Shown: positions 32,932 to 41,049 of the stretch, in pieces
Position numbering within the stretch: the stretch's first letter is position 1
Layout: each line of letters starts with the position of its first letter
Source: an uncultured Olsenella sp.
GTDB taxonomy: Bacteria; Actinomycetota; Coriobacteriia; Coriobacteriales; Atopobiaceae
DNA: 64,000 nucleotides
NCBI GenBank assembly: GCA_949287905.1
Contig: CASEHX010000022.1
Span: 62,001 to 126,000, forward strand
Direction: 5' to 3'
Made by a program: the position numbers and the translations under genes
The notes under the pieces: generated by a model
What the model saw: only the letters and a program-made list of their open reading frames with translations
The model's database searches: none
What the model was told of the DNA's origin: nothing

Positions 32932-33650
32932 GGTCGTTTGGAGGATACGTCTGGGCGGACTCGCCGCTGCATCGAGCGCCCGCGGCGGCCAAGCTTGCCG
33001 GCCTGGTTGCCGGTGCTGTGCTGGTGCTTGCCGTGCGCGGGCCGATAACGCTTGCCGTCGTCCTCGTTGCGATTGCCGCCCTGGGGACCGTCTCTCGTGT
33101 GGGCTGGAGGTGTCTGATTGCGCCCCTCTGGGGAATGCGCTGGTTCCTCCTCGTGATAGTTGCCCTCAATGCGCTGCTCTTCTCGTCTGAAGAACCCCTC
33201 TTCTCTCTGGGACCGCTGCACCTCACGGTTCCCGGAATCGAGCGCGGGCTGTGGATTGCCGCGCGGACCTGTCTTGTAGTTGTTCTTGGGGCGATGCTCA
33301 CTGCAACGACGACCCCTCAGCAGGTGGTCGATGGTGTGCGCGACCTGCTGAGGCCGCTTGCCCGTCTGGGCGTGCCCACGGAGACGGTGGCCCTTGCCGT
33401 GGGCGTAACGGCGCAGTTTGTTCCCACGCTTCTTCGGGAGAGCCAGCAGCTCATGAGGGCGCAGGAGCTTCGTTGCGGGGGTTTTGCCGCGCGTGGTATT
33501 ATGCGACGCGCCGTCAGCTATGTGCGGCTGCTCGTGCCCGTTTTCGTGTGCGCGGTGCGCCGCGCGGACGAGCTCTCACGGGCCATGGAGGCGCGCGGCT
33601 ACCGCGTTGACGGGCAGCGCGGCACGACGAGGGAGAGGGGTCGCTCATGA
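32928..33650 (+). CDS. ecfT: ECF transporter transmembrane component T
   Basis: 240 residues. N-terminal SPLHRAPAAAKL matches the S-P-hH-hhP-KL motif of EcfT; several helices follow. The two coupling motifs appear as QELRCGGFAARG and SRAMEARGYRVDG (A-R-G type), which dock the two ATPases. ATGA overlap with ecfA2. Confidence 0.92.
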   Translation: MRSFGGYVWADSPLHRAPAAAKLAGLVAGAVLVLAVRGPITLAVVLVAIAALGTVSRVGWRCLIAPLWGMRWFLLVIVALNALLFSSEEPLFSLGPLHLTVPGIERGLWIAARTCLVVVLGAMLTATTTPQQVVDGVRDLLRPLARLGVPTETVALAVGVTAQFVPTLLRESQQLMRAQELRCGGFAARGIMRRAVSYVRLLVPVFVCAVRRADELSRAMEARGYRVDGQRGTTRERGRS

Positions 33651-34186
33651 GACAGGTCAAGCGGGTTGTTGTTGCGGCGGCATGCGCCGCGCTGGGAATC
33701 GTGTTGCCGATGGCGTTCCATGCGCTGCCGGGTGCCGGCAACGTCTGGCTGCCGATGCACATCCCCGTGATGATCTGCGGACTTGTGGCGGGCCCTGTGG
33801 CGGGCGCGGCGACGGGCGTCCTTGCCCCCGTGCTCTCGAGCCTGCTCACGGGCATGCCCGCGGCTCCGATCCTGCCCTCGATGACCTGCGAGCTCGTGGC
33901 GTACGGCCTGGTGTCCGGCCTGCTTGCTCGCTTCGTGCGCACCGGGAGGCTTGCGGCCGATCTCTACGTCTCGCTGGTGGGCGCCATGATCGTGGGGCGC
34001 CTTGTCGGCGGTGCGCTGCAGGCCCTCATCTTCTCTCAGGGGGCGTACTCGCTGGCCGCGTGGGTGAGCGGCTACTTCGTTACGGGGGCGCCGGGAATCG
34101 TCCTGCAGCTCGTTGTGGTCGTGCCGATCGTCGCCGCTCTCGAGAGGGCGGGGCTTGTGGATGCGCGCTATCCGGGGAAGGAGTAG
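33647..34186 (+). CDS. ECF transporter S component (substrate-binding membrane protein)
   Basis: 179 residues, about six helices. The LPMHIPVMICGLVAGPVAG stretch in helix 2 and SSLLTGMPAAPILPSM are typical of the ECF_trnsprt S-component family, and the N-terminal helix has the AlaxxxAla-like face (AAACAALGIV) that packs on EcfT. It decides the substrate, likely a vitamin or precursor, which cannot be read from the sequence. ATGA overlap with ecfT makes this a dedicated operon, though group II S components can also share the module. Confidence 0.85.
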   Translation: MRQVKRVVVAAACAALGIVLPMAFHALPGAGNVWLPMHIPVMICGLVAGPVAGAATGVLAPVLSSLLTGMPAAPILPSMTCELVAYGLVSGLLARFVRTGRLAADLYVSLVGAMIVGRLVGGALQALIFSQGAYSLAAWVSGYFVTGAPGIVLQLVVVVPIVAALERAGLVDARYPGKE

Positions 34187-34216
34187 CCGCTCGTTCCCCT
34201 TTCCCGTCGCGGACTA

Positions 34217-34421
34217 TTCCGAGGCAGTATTTTCGCTCCGCGCTGTCACTTTTGGCCTCGTTTGTGTGCCTGGGTACTATCTGAGGTCCAAAAACTGACT
34301 ATTCGGATGACGTTTTCCCAGTTAACGATTGCAAACTTGATGCCAATTCCTTTTGACCTCGAATAAATCCACACAAACGAGGCGAGAAATGACAGTGGAG
34401 GGCGGTTTTACTGCCTCGGAA
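34217..34421. repeat. Long-loop inverted-repeat element C
   Basis: Outer arms TTCCGAGGCAGTA (34217-34229) and TACTGCCTCGGAA (34409-34421) are perfect. Inner arms at 34243-34268 and 34370-34395 (core GCCTCGTTTGTGTG) match at 23 of 26 positions and enclose 101 bases with a further nested GAGGTC...GACCTC stem. The element occupies nearly all the space between the converging ECF and MFS genes, so it may double as a terminator. Confidence 0.88.
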
Positions 34422-34466
34422 GCGTTTGGCTGAGAGAGGGCGCCGTGTAGGGGTTCGCCGAGAGGT

Positions 34467-35663
34467 CTAGTTCGCCCTGCCGTGGGTGATGAGCAGCCTT
34501 CCGAGGACGAGTGCGCACCAGAGGGCGCCCGCGACGGCAACGGCACCTCCGACAAAGCCGACGGCGCCGACTCCAAGGGTGTCGCAGACCACGCCCCCGA
34601 TGACGGAGCCCCCTCCGATTCCGACGTTGAAGAGTCCGGAGAAGATGGACATGGCAACGGCAGACTGCCCCTCGTTCGTCACGCGAATGACCTCCGCCTG
34701 TGCTCCGGCGTTGAACGAGGTCGAGCAGGCGCCCCAGATCACACAGATGCCAATCGCGGGCACGGCCCAAGGAGCAACGGGAGCGAGCAGCAGAAGTGCC
34801 AGCGAGAGCCCAATCATGGTGGTCCGCAGGTAGGCCTTGCGATGCGCGTCAAAGAAACGGGCGAAGAGCCAGCTGCCGACGAGGCCAGCCACGCCAAAGA
34901 TGGAAAGGACGATGGTGATGAGGTCGTCCGACATGCCGGCTATCTGCGCGAGGAAGGGCTCTATGTAGCTGTAGGCAACGTAGTAGCCGGTGGCATAGAG
35001 AATGGTGAGCAGGTAGATGCCGAGGAGCGCTCGGTTGCGGCCGAGTTCGGGGAGACGACCAAGCGTGAACGGCTCGCCTGCGGGAAGGCTCGGAAACGTG
35101 GCGGCAAGGCCAAGGCCCACGGCAAGGGTGACCGCCCCAACCACGACAAAGGTCATGCGCCAACCCAACGCAAGGCCGAGCGCGCGTCCCAGCGGCAGAC
35201 CAAAGATCATGGCGACGGAGGTTCCCGTGACGATCATGCTCATCGCGCGCGAGGCGTGCTCGGGCGCCGCGACGCGCACGGCATAGGGTGACGCCACGGA
35301 CCAGAAGACCGCATGCGCGGCCGCCACCACGAGGCGCGCGGCCACGACCAGCTCGAAAGTGGGGGCGACGGCCGTTCCGACCTGCCCGGCGCAGAACACA
35401 GCGAGCACCACGAGGATGAGGCGCTTGGGAGGCATGCGGCTCGCCGCAATCATGAGCGGCAGCGAGAGCGCCGCCACGGCCCAGGCGTAGATGGAGATCA
35501 TGAGGCCGGCGCCCGACTCGGTGAGCGAGAAGGTCGAGGCGATGTCCGTGAGCAGCCCGATGGGCACGAACTCCGAGGTGTTGAGAAGAAAGGCCGCAAG
35601 GGTGAGGAACACGAGTGGCGCCGTCTCGCCACGGGTGGTCTGAGCTGGTGCGTTTGTGCTCAC
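34467..35663 (-). CDS. MFS efflux transporter (DHA1; SotB-like)
   Basis: 398 residues with 12 helices. The first helix LAAFLLNTSEFVPIGLLTDI, the A-loop with SRMPPKRLI and motif C region VTGTSVAMIFGLPLGRALG match the sugar-efflux/drug-resistance MFS group (SotB, YdhP, AraJ). GTG 35663 is chosen because AAAGGAG lies five bases upstream; a longer open frame runs into the 35-bp tandem repeats and is not coding. Substrate unknown. Confidence 0.88.
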   Translation of the reverse strand: MSTNAPAQTTRGETAPLVFLTLAAFLLNTSEFVPIGLLTDIASTFSLTESGAGLMISIYAWAVAALSLPLMIAASRMPPKRLILVVLAVFCAGQVGTAVAPTFELVVAARLVVAAAHAVFWSVASPYAVRVAAPEHASRAMSMIVTGTSVAMIFGLPLGRALGLALGWRMTFVVVGAVTLAVGLGLAATFPSLPAGEPFTLGRLPELGRNRALLGIYLLTILYATGYYVAYSYIEPFLAQIAGMSDDLITIVLSIFGVAGLVGSWLFARFFDAHRKAYLRTTMIGLSLALLLLAPVAPWAVPAIGICVIWGACSTSFNAGAQAEVIRVTNEGQSAVAMSIFSGLFNVGIGGGSVIGGVVCDTLGVGAVGFVGGAVAVAGALWCALVLGRLLITHGRAN

Positions 35664-35764
35664 GGGCACTCCTTTCAGGGTTGGTCCGGGGAGATTATAG
35701 GCGCTCTCGTTCGAGGGGTGCGCGGATTGCGAGAGGCTCACAGAAGCTGCGGCAGGTACGAGTG

Positions 35765-35900
35765 CCTCGCGCGTGCCGACCGGCCGTCGAGAACGCCAGC
35801 CTCGCGCGTGCCGACCGGCCGTCGAGAACGCCAGCCTCGCGCGTGCCGACCGGCCGTCGAGAACGCCAGCCTCGTGCGTGCCGACCGGCCGTCGAGAGGC
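35765..35900. repeat. Four tandem 35-bp repeats
   Basis: GCCGACCGGCCGTCGAGAAC begins at 35775, 35810, 35845 and (diverging at the end) 35880, each followed by GCCAGCCTCGCGCGT. Period is exactly 35 bp, no spacers. It lies in the 381-base region between the divergent MFS and hexosaminidase genes, about 100 bases from each, and upstream of both promoters. Confidence 0.95.
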
Positions 35901-35980
35901 GTCGGTCTCCTGTGCCACATCGCCCGTCGATATGCCCCTGATGCTCGTCGCTCCTCCCTAACTCCAAATGCGGTTGAGTT

Positions 35981-36011
35981 TTGTCACCGCTCCCCACTCG
36001 CCTCGTATAAT
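35981..36011 (+). promoter_or_regulatory. Promoter of the GH3 lipoprotein gene
   Basis: TTGTCA (35981-35986), 19-bp spacer, perfect TATAAT (36006-36011), 34 bases before the ATG. Confidence 0.6.
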
Positions 36012-36044
36012 GAGGGGGCGATATCAGCAAGTGAAAGGAACCCC

Positions 36045-37268
36045 ATGTCGAAGAGCCGACTCGTTACCCGTCGTCAGGCGATTGCCTCCACCGGTGCCCT
36101 GCTCGCCCTCACCCTGGGTGCCTGTGCGGGGTCTCCCGAGGCGCCCACCGAGGAGGAGATTCCTACCGTGACCGACCCTGAGGCCGAGGGGGAAGCGGAG
36201 AAGTCCCCCGAGGAAATCCTCGCCGACCGGGTCCAGGAGAAGCTCGACGAGATGACCCTCGAGCAGAAGGTTGCCCAGCTGTTTGTCGTGCGCCCCGAAT
36301 CCCTGACCGGCGTGAGCCAGGTCATCGCGGCGGGCGACGCCACGAAGGCGGCGCTCGAGAAGATGCCCGTTGGCGGCGTCGTCTACTTCGCGGACAACCT
36401 GCAGGACACCGACCAGACCCGCGAGATGCTTTCCAACACCATGAAGTTCGGCGAGGAGATCAGCGGCCTGCCGCTCTTCCTGTGCGTCGACGAGGAGGGC
36501 GGAACGGTCTCGCGCGTGGGCGGCAACCCGGGCTTTGGCGTGGACAACGTCGGCGACATGTGCGACGTGGGAGCGACCGGAGACACCGACCATGCCTACG
36601 AGGTTGCCAAGCACATCGGTACCTACCTGCAGTATCTTGGCTTCAACGTGGACTTTGCCCCGGACTCCGACATCGCCAACAACCCCGACGGCACGATGGG
36701 CCTGCGCTCCTTTGGCTCCACGGCGGATGTGGTGGCGCCGATGGTCGCCGCGCAGGTGCGCGGCTTCGAGGACGGCGGCGTGCTCTGCTCCGCCAAGCAC
36801 TTCCCGGGCATCGGCGGCGCTCTCGGCGACTCTCACGACGGTCGCATCTACTCCGAGAAGACGCTCGACGAGATTCGCGCCGAGGAGCTGGTTCCCTTTG
36901 AGGCGGCGATGGAGGAGAACGTCCCGTTCATCATGGTGGGCCACCTCTCGATGCCCACGATCACGGGCGACAACGACCCGGCCTCCATGTCCAGTGAGAT
37001 CGTGACCGACCTGCTCCGTGACGAGCTGGGCTACGAGGGAATCATCATCACCGACTCCATGGCCATGGGGGCCGCCACGGACTCGCTTCCCATTGAGCGA
37101 CTGGGCGTGGAACCGCTCAAGGCGGGCGTGGACATGGTTCTCATGCCGGAGGATCTTGAGGCTGCCTATCAGGGGGTGCTCGACGCGGTTGCCTCCGGCG
37201 AGCTCACCGAGGAGCGCATCGACGATTCCGTCCGTCGCGTCATCCGCACCAAGCTCGAGCGCCTGTAG
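36045..37268 (+). CDS. Glycoside hydrolase family 3 lipoprotein (NagZ-like beta-N-acetylhexosaminidase)
   Basis: 407 residues. The signal has a twin-arginine-like RRQA and a lipobox LTLGACAG (Cys near residue 26), then a Glu/Pro-rich linker and a GH3 barrel: VDEEGGTVSR, FAPDSDIANNP, AKHFPGIGGALGDSH and the nucleophile region IIITDSMAMGA. NagZ enzymes remove GlcNAc from muropeptides; the DSH acid/base dyad loop is kept, but the usual PGHG is PGIG. A surface lipoprotein form acts on peptidoglycan fragments or host glycans outside the cell. AAAGGAA precedes ATG 36045. Confidence 0.9.
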   Translation: MSKSRLVTRRQAIASTGALLALTLGACAGSPEAPTEEEIPTVTDPEAEGEAEKSPEEILADRVQEKLDEMTLEQKVAQLFVVRPESLTGVSQVIAAGDATKAALEKMPVGGVVYFADNLQDTDQTREMLSNTMKFGEEISGLPLFLCVDEEGGTVSRVGGNPGFGVDNVGDMCDVGATGDTDHAYEVAKHIGTYLQYLGFNVDFAPDSDIANNPDGTMGLRSFGSTADVVAPMVAAQVRGFEDGGVLCSAKHFPGIGGALGDSHDGRIYSEKTLDEIRAEELVPFEAAMEENVPFIMVGHLSMPTITGDNDPASMSSEIVTDLLRDELGYEGIIITDSMAMGAATDSLPIERLGVEPLKAGVDMVLMPEDLEAAYQGVLDAVASGELTEERIDDSVRRVIRTKLERL

Positions 37269-37284
37269 CGACTGCGCGAGCATC

Positions 37285-37391
37285 GGGGCCTCGTCTTTTG
37301 GAAGTGCGCTTCGCGGAACTTCCAAAAGACGAGGCCCCGCCCCTCTCGTAGGAAGTTTCGCGAAGCGCACTTCCGAAGAGAAGGGCGGGGC
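37285..37391. terminator. Double hairpin between convergent genes
   Basis: A perfect 21-bp stem (GGGGCCTCGTCTTTTGGAAGT at 37285-37305 with 37318-37338) is followed by a second, imperfect stem starting GCCCCGCCC (37334) and ending GGGCGGGGC (37391). The two loops contain nearly complementary sequences (GTGCGCTTCGCGGAAC and GTTTCGCGAAGCGCAC), so the region can also pair as one larger structure. It separates two converging genes and probably ends both transcripts. Confidence 0.85.
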
Positions 37392-37406
37392 CGTCGGCTG
37401 CGTGAC

Positions 37407-39317
37407 CTAGTTCTTCTCGACGCGCATGCAGCGCATGGCGTTCAGAATCGCGATCATTGCCACGCCCACGTCGCCGAAGACCGCGAGCCACATGTTGGCG
37501 ATGCCAAACGCCGCGAGCACGAGGATGAGGATCTTCACGCCCAGCGCAAAGACGATGTTCTGCCAGACGATGCGCATGGTCTTGCGAGCAACGCGCATGG
37601 CCTGCGCTATCTTGGAGGGGCGGTCGTCCATGAGGACGACGTCGGCGGCCTCGATGGCGGCGTCGGAGCCCATCGCGCCCATGGCGACGCCCACGTCCGC
37701 GCGCATGAGCACGGGCGCGTCGTTGATGCCGTCGCCCACAAAGGCGAGGCGCGCGTCGTCCTTCTCGCCCGCGAGCAGGTGCTCCACGGCGTCGACCTTG
37801 TCTTCGGGCAGGAGCTGTGCGCGGACCTCGTCGATGCCCAGGCGCTCGGCCACGGCCTCGGCCACGTCCTGGCGGTCCCCCGTGAGCATGACGCAGCGGC
37901 GCACGCCGGCCGCGTGAAGGTCGCGGATGGCCTTCTCGGCGTCATCCTTCACCATGTCGGCGATCACGATGTGGCCCACGTACGCGCCGTCGACCGTGAC
38001 GTGCAGGACCGTGCCCGTGAGGTCGCAGTCGTGCCAGGCTGCCCCGTGCTCGGCCATGAGCTTGTCGTTGCCCACGAGGACCAGGTGCTCGTTCACGCGA
38101 GCGCTCACGCCGTGGCCGGACTCCTCCCGCGCCTCGGCGATCCTCTCGCGGTCAATCTCACCGGAGTAGGCGGCGCGCACGGAGACGGCGATGGGGTGGT
38201 CACTGAAGGACTCGGCGTGAGCTGCCATGGAGAGCACGTAGTCGGGGTCCACGCCGGCCTCCGGGTGGATGGCCACCACGTTGAAGGTGCCCGAGGTGAG
38301 CGTGCCGGTCTTGTCGAAGACCACGGTGTCCACGTGGGCGAGAAGCTCGAGGTAGTTGGAGCCCTTGACGAGGATGCCAAGCTTGGAGGCGCCGCCGATG
38401 CCGCCGAAGAAGCTGAGCGGCACGGAGATGACGAGCGCGCACGGGCAGCTCACCACGAGGAAGGTGAGGCCGCGCAGGATCCAGTCGGACCAGGCGCCCA
38501 GGCCCGCAAGCGGAGGGATGACCGCGAGCGCGAGCGCCGAGAGCGTGACGGCCGGCGTGTAGACGCGGGCGAAGCGCGTGATGAAGTTCTCGGTGCGGGC
38601 CTTCTTCTCGCTCGCGTTCTCCACGAGCTCGAGGATGCGGGCGACCGTGGACTCACCGTAGGGCTTGGTCGTGCGCACGTGCAGAACGCCGGTCATGTTG
38701 ACGCAGCCAGAGATCACCTCGGCGCCCGGCTCCACGTGCCGCGGGACGGACTCGCCGGTGAGCGCGGCGGTATCGAGCTGGGAGATCCCGTCCGTGACCA
38801 CGCCGTCTATCGGCACGCGCTCGCCGGGCTTGACCACGATCGTGGTGCCGGGCGCGACGTCGGCAGGGTCGACCTGCGCGAGAGCGCCGTCCTTCTCGAC
38901 GTTGGCGAACTCGGGCGCGATGTCCATCATGGCCGCGATGGACTTGCGGCTCTGTCCCACGGCGTAGCTCTGGAAGAGCTCGCCCACCTGGTAGAAGAGC
39001 ATGACTGCCGCACCCTCGGCCATGTGGGGGTCGGTGTCGGGGAAGAAGACCATCGCAAAGGCGCCGAGGGAGGCCACCGACATAAGGAACGCCTCGTCGA
39101 AGGGGTCACCACGTCGGATGTTGCGCGCGGCCTCGAGGAGGGTCTTGTAGCCAGCGATGAGGTAGGGGATGAGGAAGAGGGCGAGGCTCGCGTAGACGTC
39201 GCCCGGCGTCCCGAAGAGCCTGGCGAGAAGACCGCTCTCCTCGACGGCAAATGCCGCGGCAAAGAGGGCAAGGGCGACGATGATGCGGTTGCGCCAGCGG
39301 CGCTGCTTCTTGTTCAT
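37407..39317 (-). CDS. P1B-type heavy-metal ATPase (Cd/Zn/Pb-type) without HMA domain
   Basis: 636 residues. The TGES actuator motif (ALTGESVP), the metal-site CPC in VSCPCALVIS, the phosphorylation motif VFDKTGTLTSG, HP motif region SDHPIAV and GDGINDAPVL are all present. The CPC and neighbouring helices suggest Zn2+/Cd2+/Pb2+ or Cu+ export; a divalent metal is more likely given the ArsR regulator. Family members usually carry an N-terminal HMA domain; here the chain starts directly with helix 1 and the HMA domain is a separate small gene 18 bases upstream. Confidence 0.93.
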   Translation of the reverse strand: MNKKQRRWRNRIIVALALFAAAFAVEESGLLARLFGTPGDVYASLALFLIPYLIAGYKTLLEAARNIRRGDPFDEAFLMSVASLGAFAMVFFPDTDPHMAEGAAVMLFYQVGELFQSYAVGQSRKSIAAMMDIAPEFANVEKDGALAQVDPADVAPGTTIVVKPGERVPIDGVVTDGISQLDTAALTGESVPRHVEPGAEVISGCVNMTGVLHVRTTKPYGESTVARILELVENASEKKARTENFITRFARVYTPAVTLSALALAVIPPLAGLGAWSDWILRGLTFLVVSCPCALVISVPLSFFGGIGGASKLGILVKGSNYLELLAHVDTVVFDKTGTLTSGTFNVVAIHPEAGVDPDYVLSMAAHAESFSDHPIAVSVRAAYSGEIDRERIAEAREESGHGVSARVNEHLVLVGNDKLMAEHGAAWHDCDLTGTVLHVTVDGAYVGHIVIADMVKDDAEKAIRDLHAAGVRRCVMLTGDRQDVAEAVAERLGIDEVRAQLLPEDKVDAVEHLLAGEKDDARLAFVGDGINDAPVLMRADVGVAMGAMGSDAAIEAADVVLMDDRPSKIAQAMRVARKTMRIVWQNIVFALGVKILILVLAAFGIANMWLAVFGDVGVAMIAILNAMRCMRVEKN

Positions 39318-39335
39318 GGTGGCGATTCTCCCTGC

Positions 39336-39554
39336 CTAGCGGACGATCTCGCAGTCGGGCTCGATGCGCGCGGCGAGGGTGACGACGCGCTCGAGGACGT
39401 CGTCGAAGAGCTCGTCCGCCGCGGAGAGCGTGAGCTTCTGCGTCATGAAGTTGACGGATACGGCGTCCACGCCGTCGAGCCTGGCAAGCTCGTCCTGCAG
39501 CTTGCGCGCGCAGTTGGCGCAATCGATCTCATCGAGCTTGAATGACTTGCGCAT
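39336..39554 (-). CDS. Heavy-metal-associated (HMA) domain protein
   Basis: 72 residues, one ferredoxin-like HMA domain with the metal motif IDCANCARK (Cys-x-x-Cys near residues 11-14). The leading aspartate is typical of Zn/Cd-binding versions. It probably hands metal to the ATPase encoded 18 bases downstream, doing in trans what is normally the ATPase's own N-terminal domain. AAGGAGA precedes the ATG. Confidence 0.9.
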   Translation of the reverse strand: MRKSFKLDEIDCANCARKLQDELARLDGVDAVSVNFMTQKLTLSAADELFDDVLERVVTLAARIEPDCEIVR

Positions 39555-39587
39555 GGGGTCTCCTTACCTGTGGCTGTATTCGTTGCC

Positions 39588-39899
39588 TTACTCGCAGATG
39601 TGGGACATGCCCTGGCTGAGCATCGTGTAGACGTGATCGTCGGCGAGCGAGTAGAGCACGTTGCGGCCGTCTCGCTGGAACTTCACCAGGTGCGCCTGCT
39701 TGAGCGTGCGCAGCTGGTGGGAGACGGCGCTCTGGGTGCTGCCGGTCTCCTCGGCGATGTCTGCGACGCAGAGCTCACGGCCCATGAGGGCGTAGAGGAT
39801 CTTGATGCGGGTGGTGTCGCTGAAGACCTTGAAGAGGTCCGCGAGGTCGTAGAGCAGCTCCTCGTCGGGCATCTCGGTGGGAGTGGGTTCCTCGGGCAT
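39588..39899 (-). CDS. ArsR/SmtB-family metal-sensing repressor
   Basis: 103 residues, winged helix. ELCVADIAEETGSTQSAVSHQLRTLKQA is the helix-turn-helix (with an ELCVADI start as in CadC/SmtB alpha-3 metal-site members), and DDHVYTMLSQGMSHICE is the C-terminal alpha-5 helix with D-x-H and H...E residues that form the alpha-5 zinc site in SmtB/CzrA. First gene of the metal-efflux operon. ATG 39899 has GAGGAGG just upstream; an in-frame ATG at 39914 overlaps that site. Likely released from the operator by Zn2+ or Cd2+. Confidence 0.92.
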   Translation of the reverse strand: MPEEPTPTEMPDEELLYDLADLFKVFSDTTRIKILYALMGRELCVADIAEETGSTQSAVSHQLRTLKQAHLVKFQRDGRNVLYSLADDHVYTMLSQGMSHICE

Positions 39900-39925
39900 G
39901 CGCCCTCCTCTCATCTGAATGAACG

Positions 39926-39988
39926 TATGAACACACGCTCATATATTGTGCTTGAATATGAGTATATGAGCACGTGTTCATATGTCAA
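39926..39988 (-). promoter_or_regulatory. Promoter and paired operators of the metal-efflux operon
   Basis: On the minus strand: TTGACA (39988-39983), 16-bp spacer, TATACT (39966-39961). The spacer is almost entirely the near-palindrome TATGAACACGTGCTCATAT (39964-39982). A second copy in the opposite sense, 17 of 19 bases alike, lies downstream of the start site at 39926-39944. This is the size and form of SmtB/CadC operators, so ArsR binding would cover the promoter. Confidence 0.88.
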
Positions 39989-40055
39989 TGAGATTTTGAG
40001 ATTTTCTATGGGAGCGCCGAAGCGTGAAGTACAGCGACGCGCGCATTCCCGGTGA

Positions 40056-40169
40056 AACGATCAGTTTTTCTCGAGAAGTGAGCGTAGGCGTGAGTTGGGC
40101 ACATGCCAGCTCACGGCTCGGGAGGTCGTTCCAAGAGAAACGCTCAGTTCCGACGAGAAACTGAGCGTT
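40056..40169. repeat. Long-loop inverted-repeat element E
   Basis: AACGATCAGTTTTTCTCG (40056-40073) and CGAGAAACTGAGCGTT (40154-40169) are imperfect inverted arms around 80 bases. A third related arm, AACGCTCAGTTC at 40139-40150, makes a tight local hairpin with the right arm. Lies in the 422-base gap between the metal operon promoter and xpt. Confidence 0.75.
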
Positions 40170-40200
40170 ATCGTAAGTGTGCGAACCGAGGGCACTACAT

Positions 40201-40266
40201 CCATCGCGTCAAAACGGACAACGCGCACGGTTTTCTCGGCAATTCTTGGTCGTTTTGACGCGATGG
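40201..40266. repeat. Inverted repeat F
   Basis: Perfect 16-bp arms CCATCGCGTCAAAACG (40201-40216) and CGTTTTGACGCGATGG (40251-40266) around 34 bases. It lies 55 bases beyond the xpt stop codon on the minus strand and may act as its terminator, though no T-run follows. Confidence 0.85.
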
Positions 40267-40321
40267 TTTCCAGGGAGGCGGACAGCGGGCGAATGGCGAG
40301 AAGAGCCTCGAGCGAGAAACG

Positions 40322-40900
40322 CTACGCGAACACGATCTCGCCGGTCTCGGCGTTCATGGACCTCACGATGGCGAGCGACTCCACCTGATAGCCGCGACGG
40401 CGCAGCTCGTCGCCGCCCGGCTGGAAGCCCTTCTCGATGGCGATGCCGATGCCCTCGACAACGACACCAGCCTCGTCGCAAATCTCAAGCAGGCCGTTCA
40501 TCGCGCAGCCCATGGCCATGAAGTCGTCGATGATGAGCACGTGCTCTCCGGGGGTGAGGAAGCGCTTGGCGACGATGACCTGGTACTCGCGGCCCTTGGT
40601 GTAGCTCGTGATGTTGGTGCGGTACTGGTCGCCGTCGAGGTTCTTTGACTCGGTCTTGCGCGCAAAGACCACGGGCACGCCGCCGAAGTGGGTTGCCGCC
40701 ACGCAGGCGATGCCGATGCCGGAGGCCTCGATCGTGAGGATCTTGTCGATGCGCTTGCCGGCGAAGAGGCGCGCCCACTCGGCGCCCATGTGGTCGTAGA
40801 GGGCCACGTCGCACTGGTGGTTGAGGAAGTTGTCGACCTTGAGGACGTTGCCCTCGCGAACGATGCCGTCCCTGCGGATGCGGTCCTCAAGTTCCTTCAT
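40322..40900 (-). CDS. xpt: Xanthine phosphoribosyltransferase
   Basis: 192 residues, the normal Xpt length. The type I PRTase signature [14 protein letters not shown] (PRPP binding), the [13 protein letters not shown] loop and [12 protein letters not shown] are as in Bacillus Xpt. It converts xanthine plus PRPP to XMP for purine salvage. ATG 40900 follows GAGGAG; a longer in-frame start at 40981 lies inside the upstream hairpin. No purine riboswitch sequence was found in the leader. Confidence 0.93.
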   Translation of the reverse strand: MKELEDRIRRDGIVREGNVLKVDNFLNHQCDVALYDHMGAEWARLFAGKRIDKILTIEASGIGIACVAATHFGGVPVVFARKTESKNLDGDQYRTNITSYTKGREYQVIVAKRFLTPGEHVLIIDDFMAMGCAMNGLLEICDEAGVVVEGIGIAIEKGFQPGGDELRRRGYQVESLAIVRSMNAETGEIVFA

Positions 40901-40970
40901 GCGTGGCTCCTCTCGACCCTGATGACTGCGAACCATTATGCACGTTTGAAGCGTGCCTGGCGCCGGCCAT

Positions 40971-41012
40971 GAGAAAGTCACGCCTTCAAAGCGGAAGGCG
41001 TGACGAGCTCTC
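40971..41012 (-). terminator. Terminator of the TIM-barrel gene
   Basis: On the minus strand GTCACGCCTTC, CGCTTT loop, GAAGGCGTGAC, then TTTCTC. Confidence 0.75.
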
Positions 41013-41049
41013 AGCTGGCAAGAAGGGCGTGCATCGAGAAGCTCGCGCG

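Noticed and set aside
40901..40970. Purine riboswitch before xpt
   Set aside because: The leader is short and lacks the conserved purine aptamer core.
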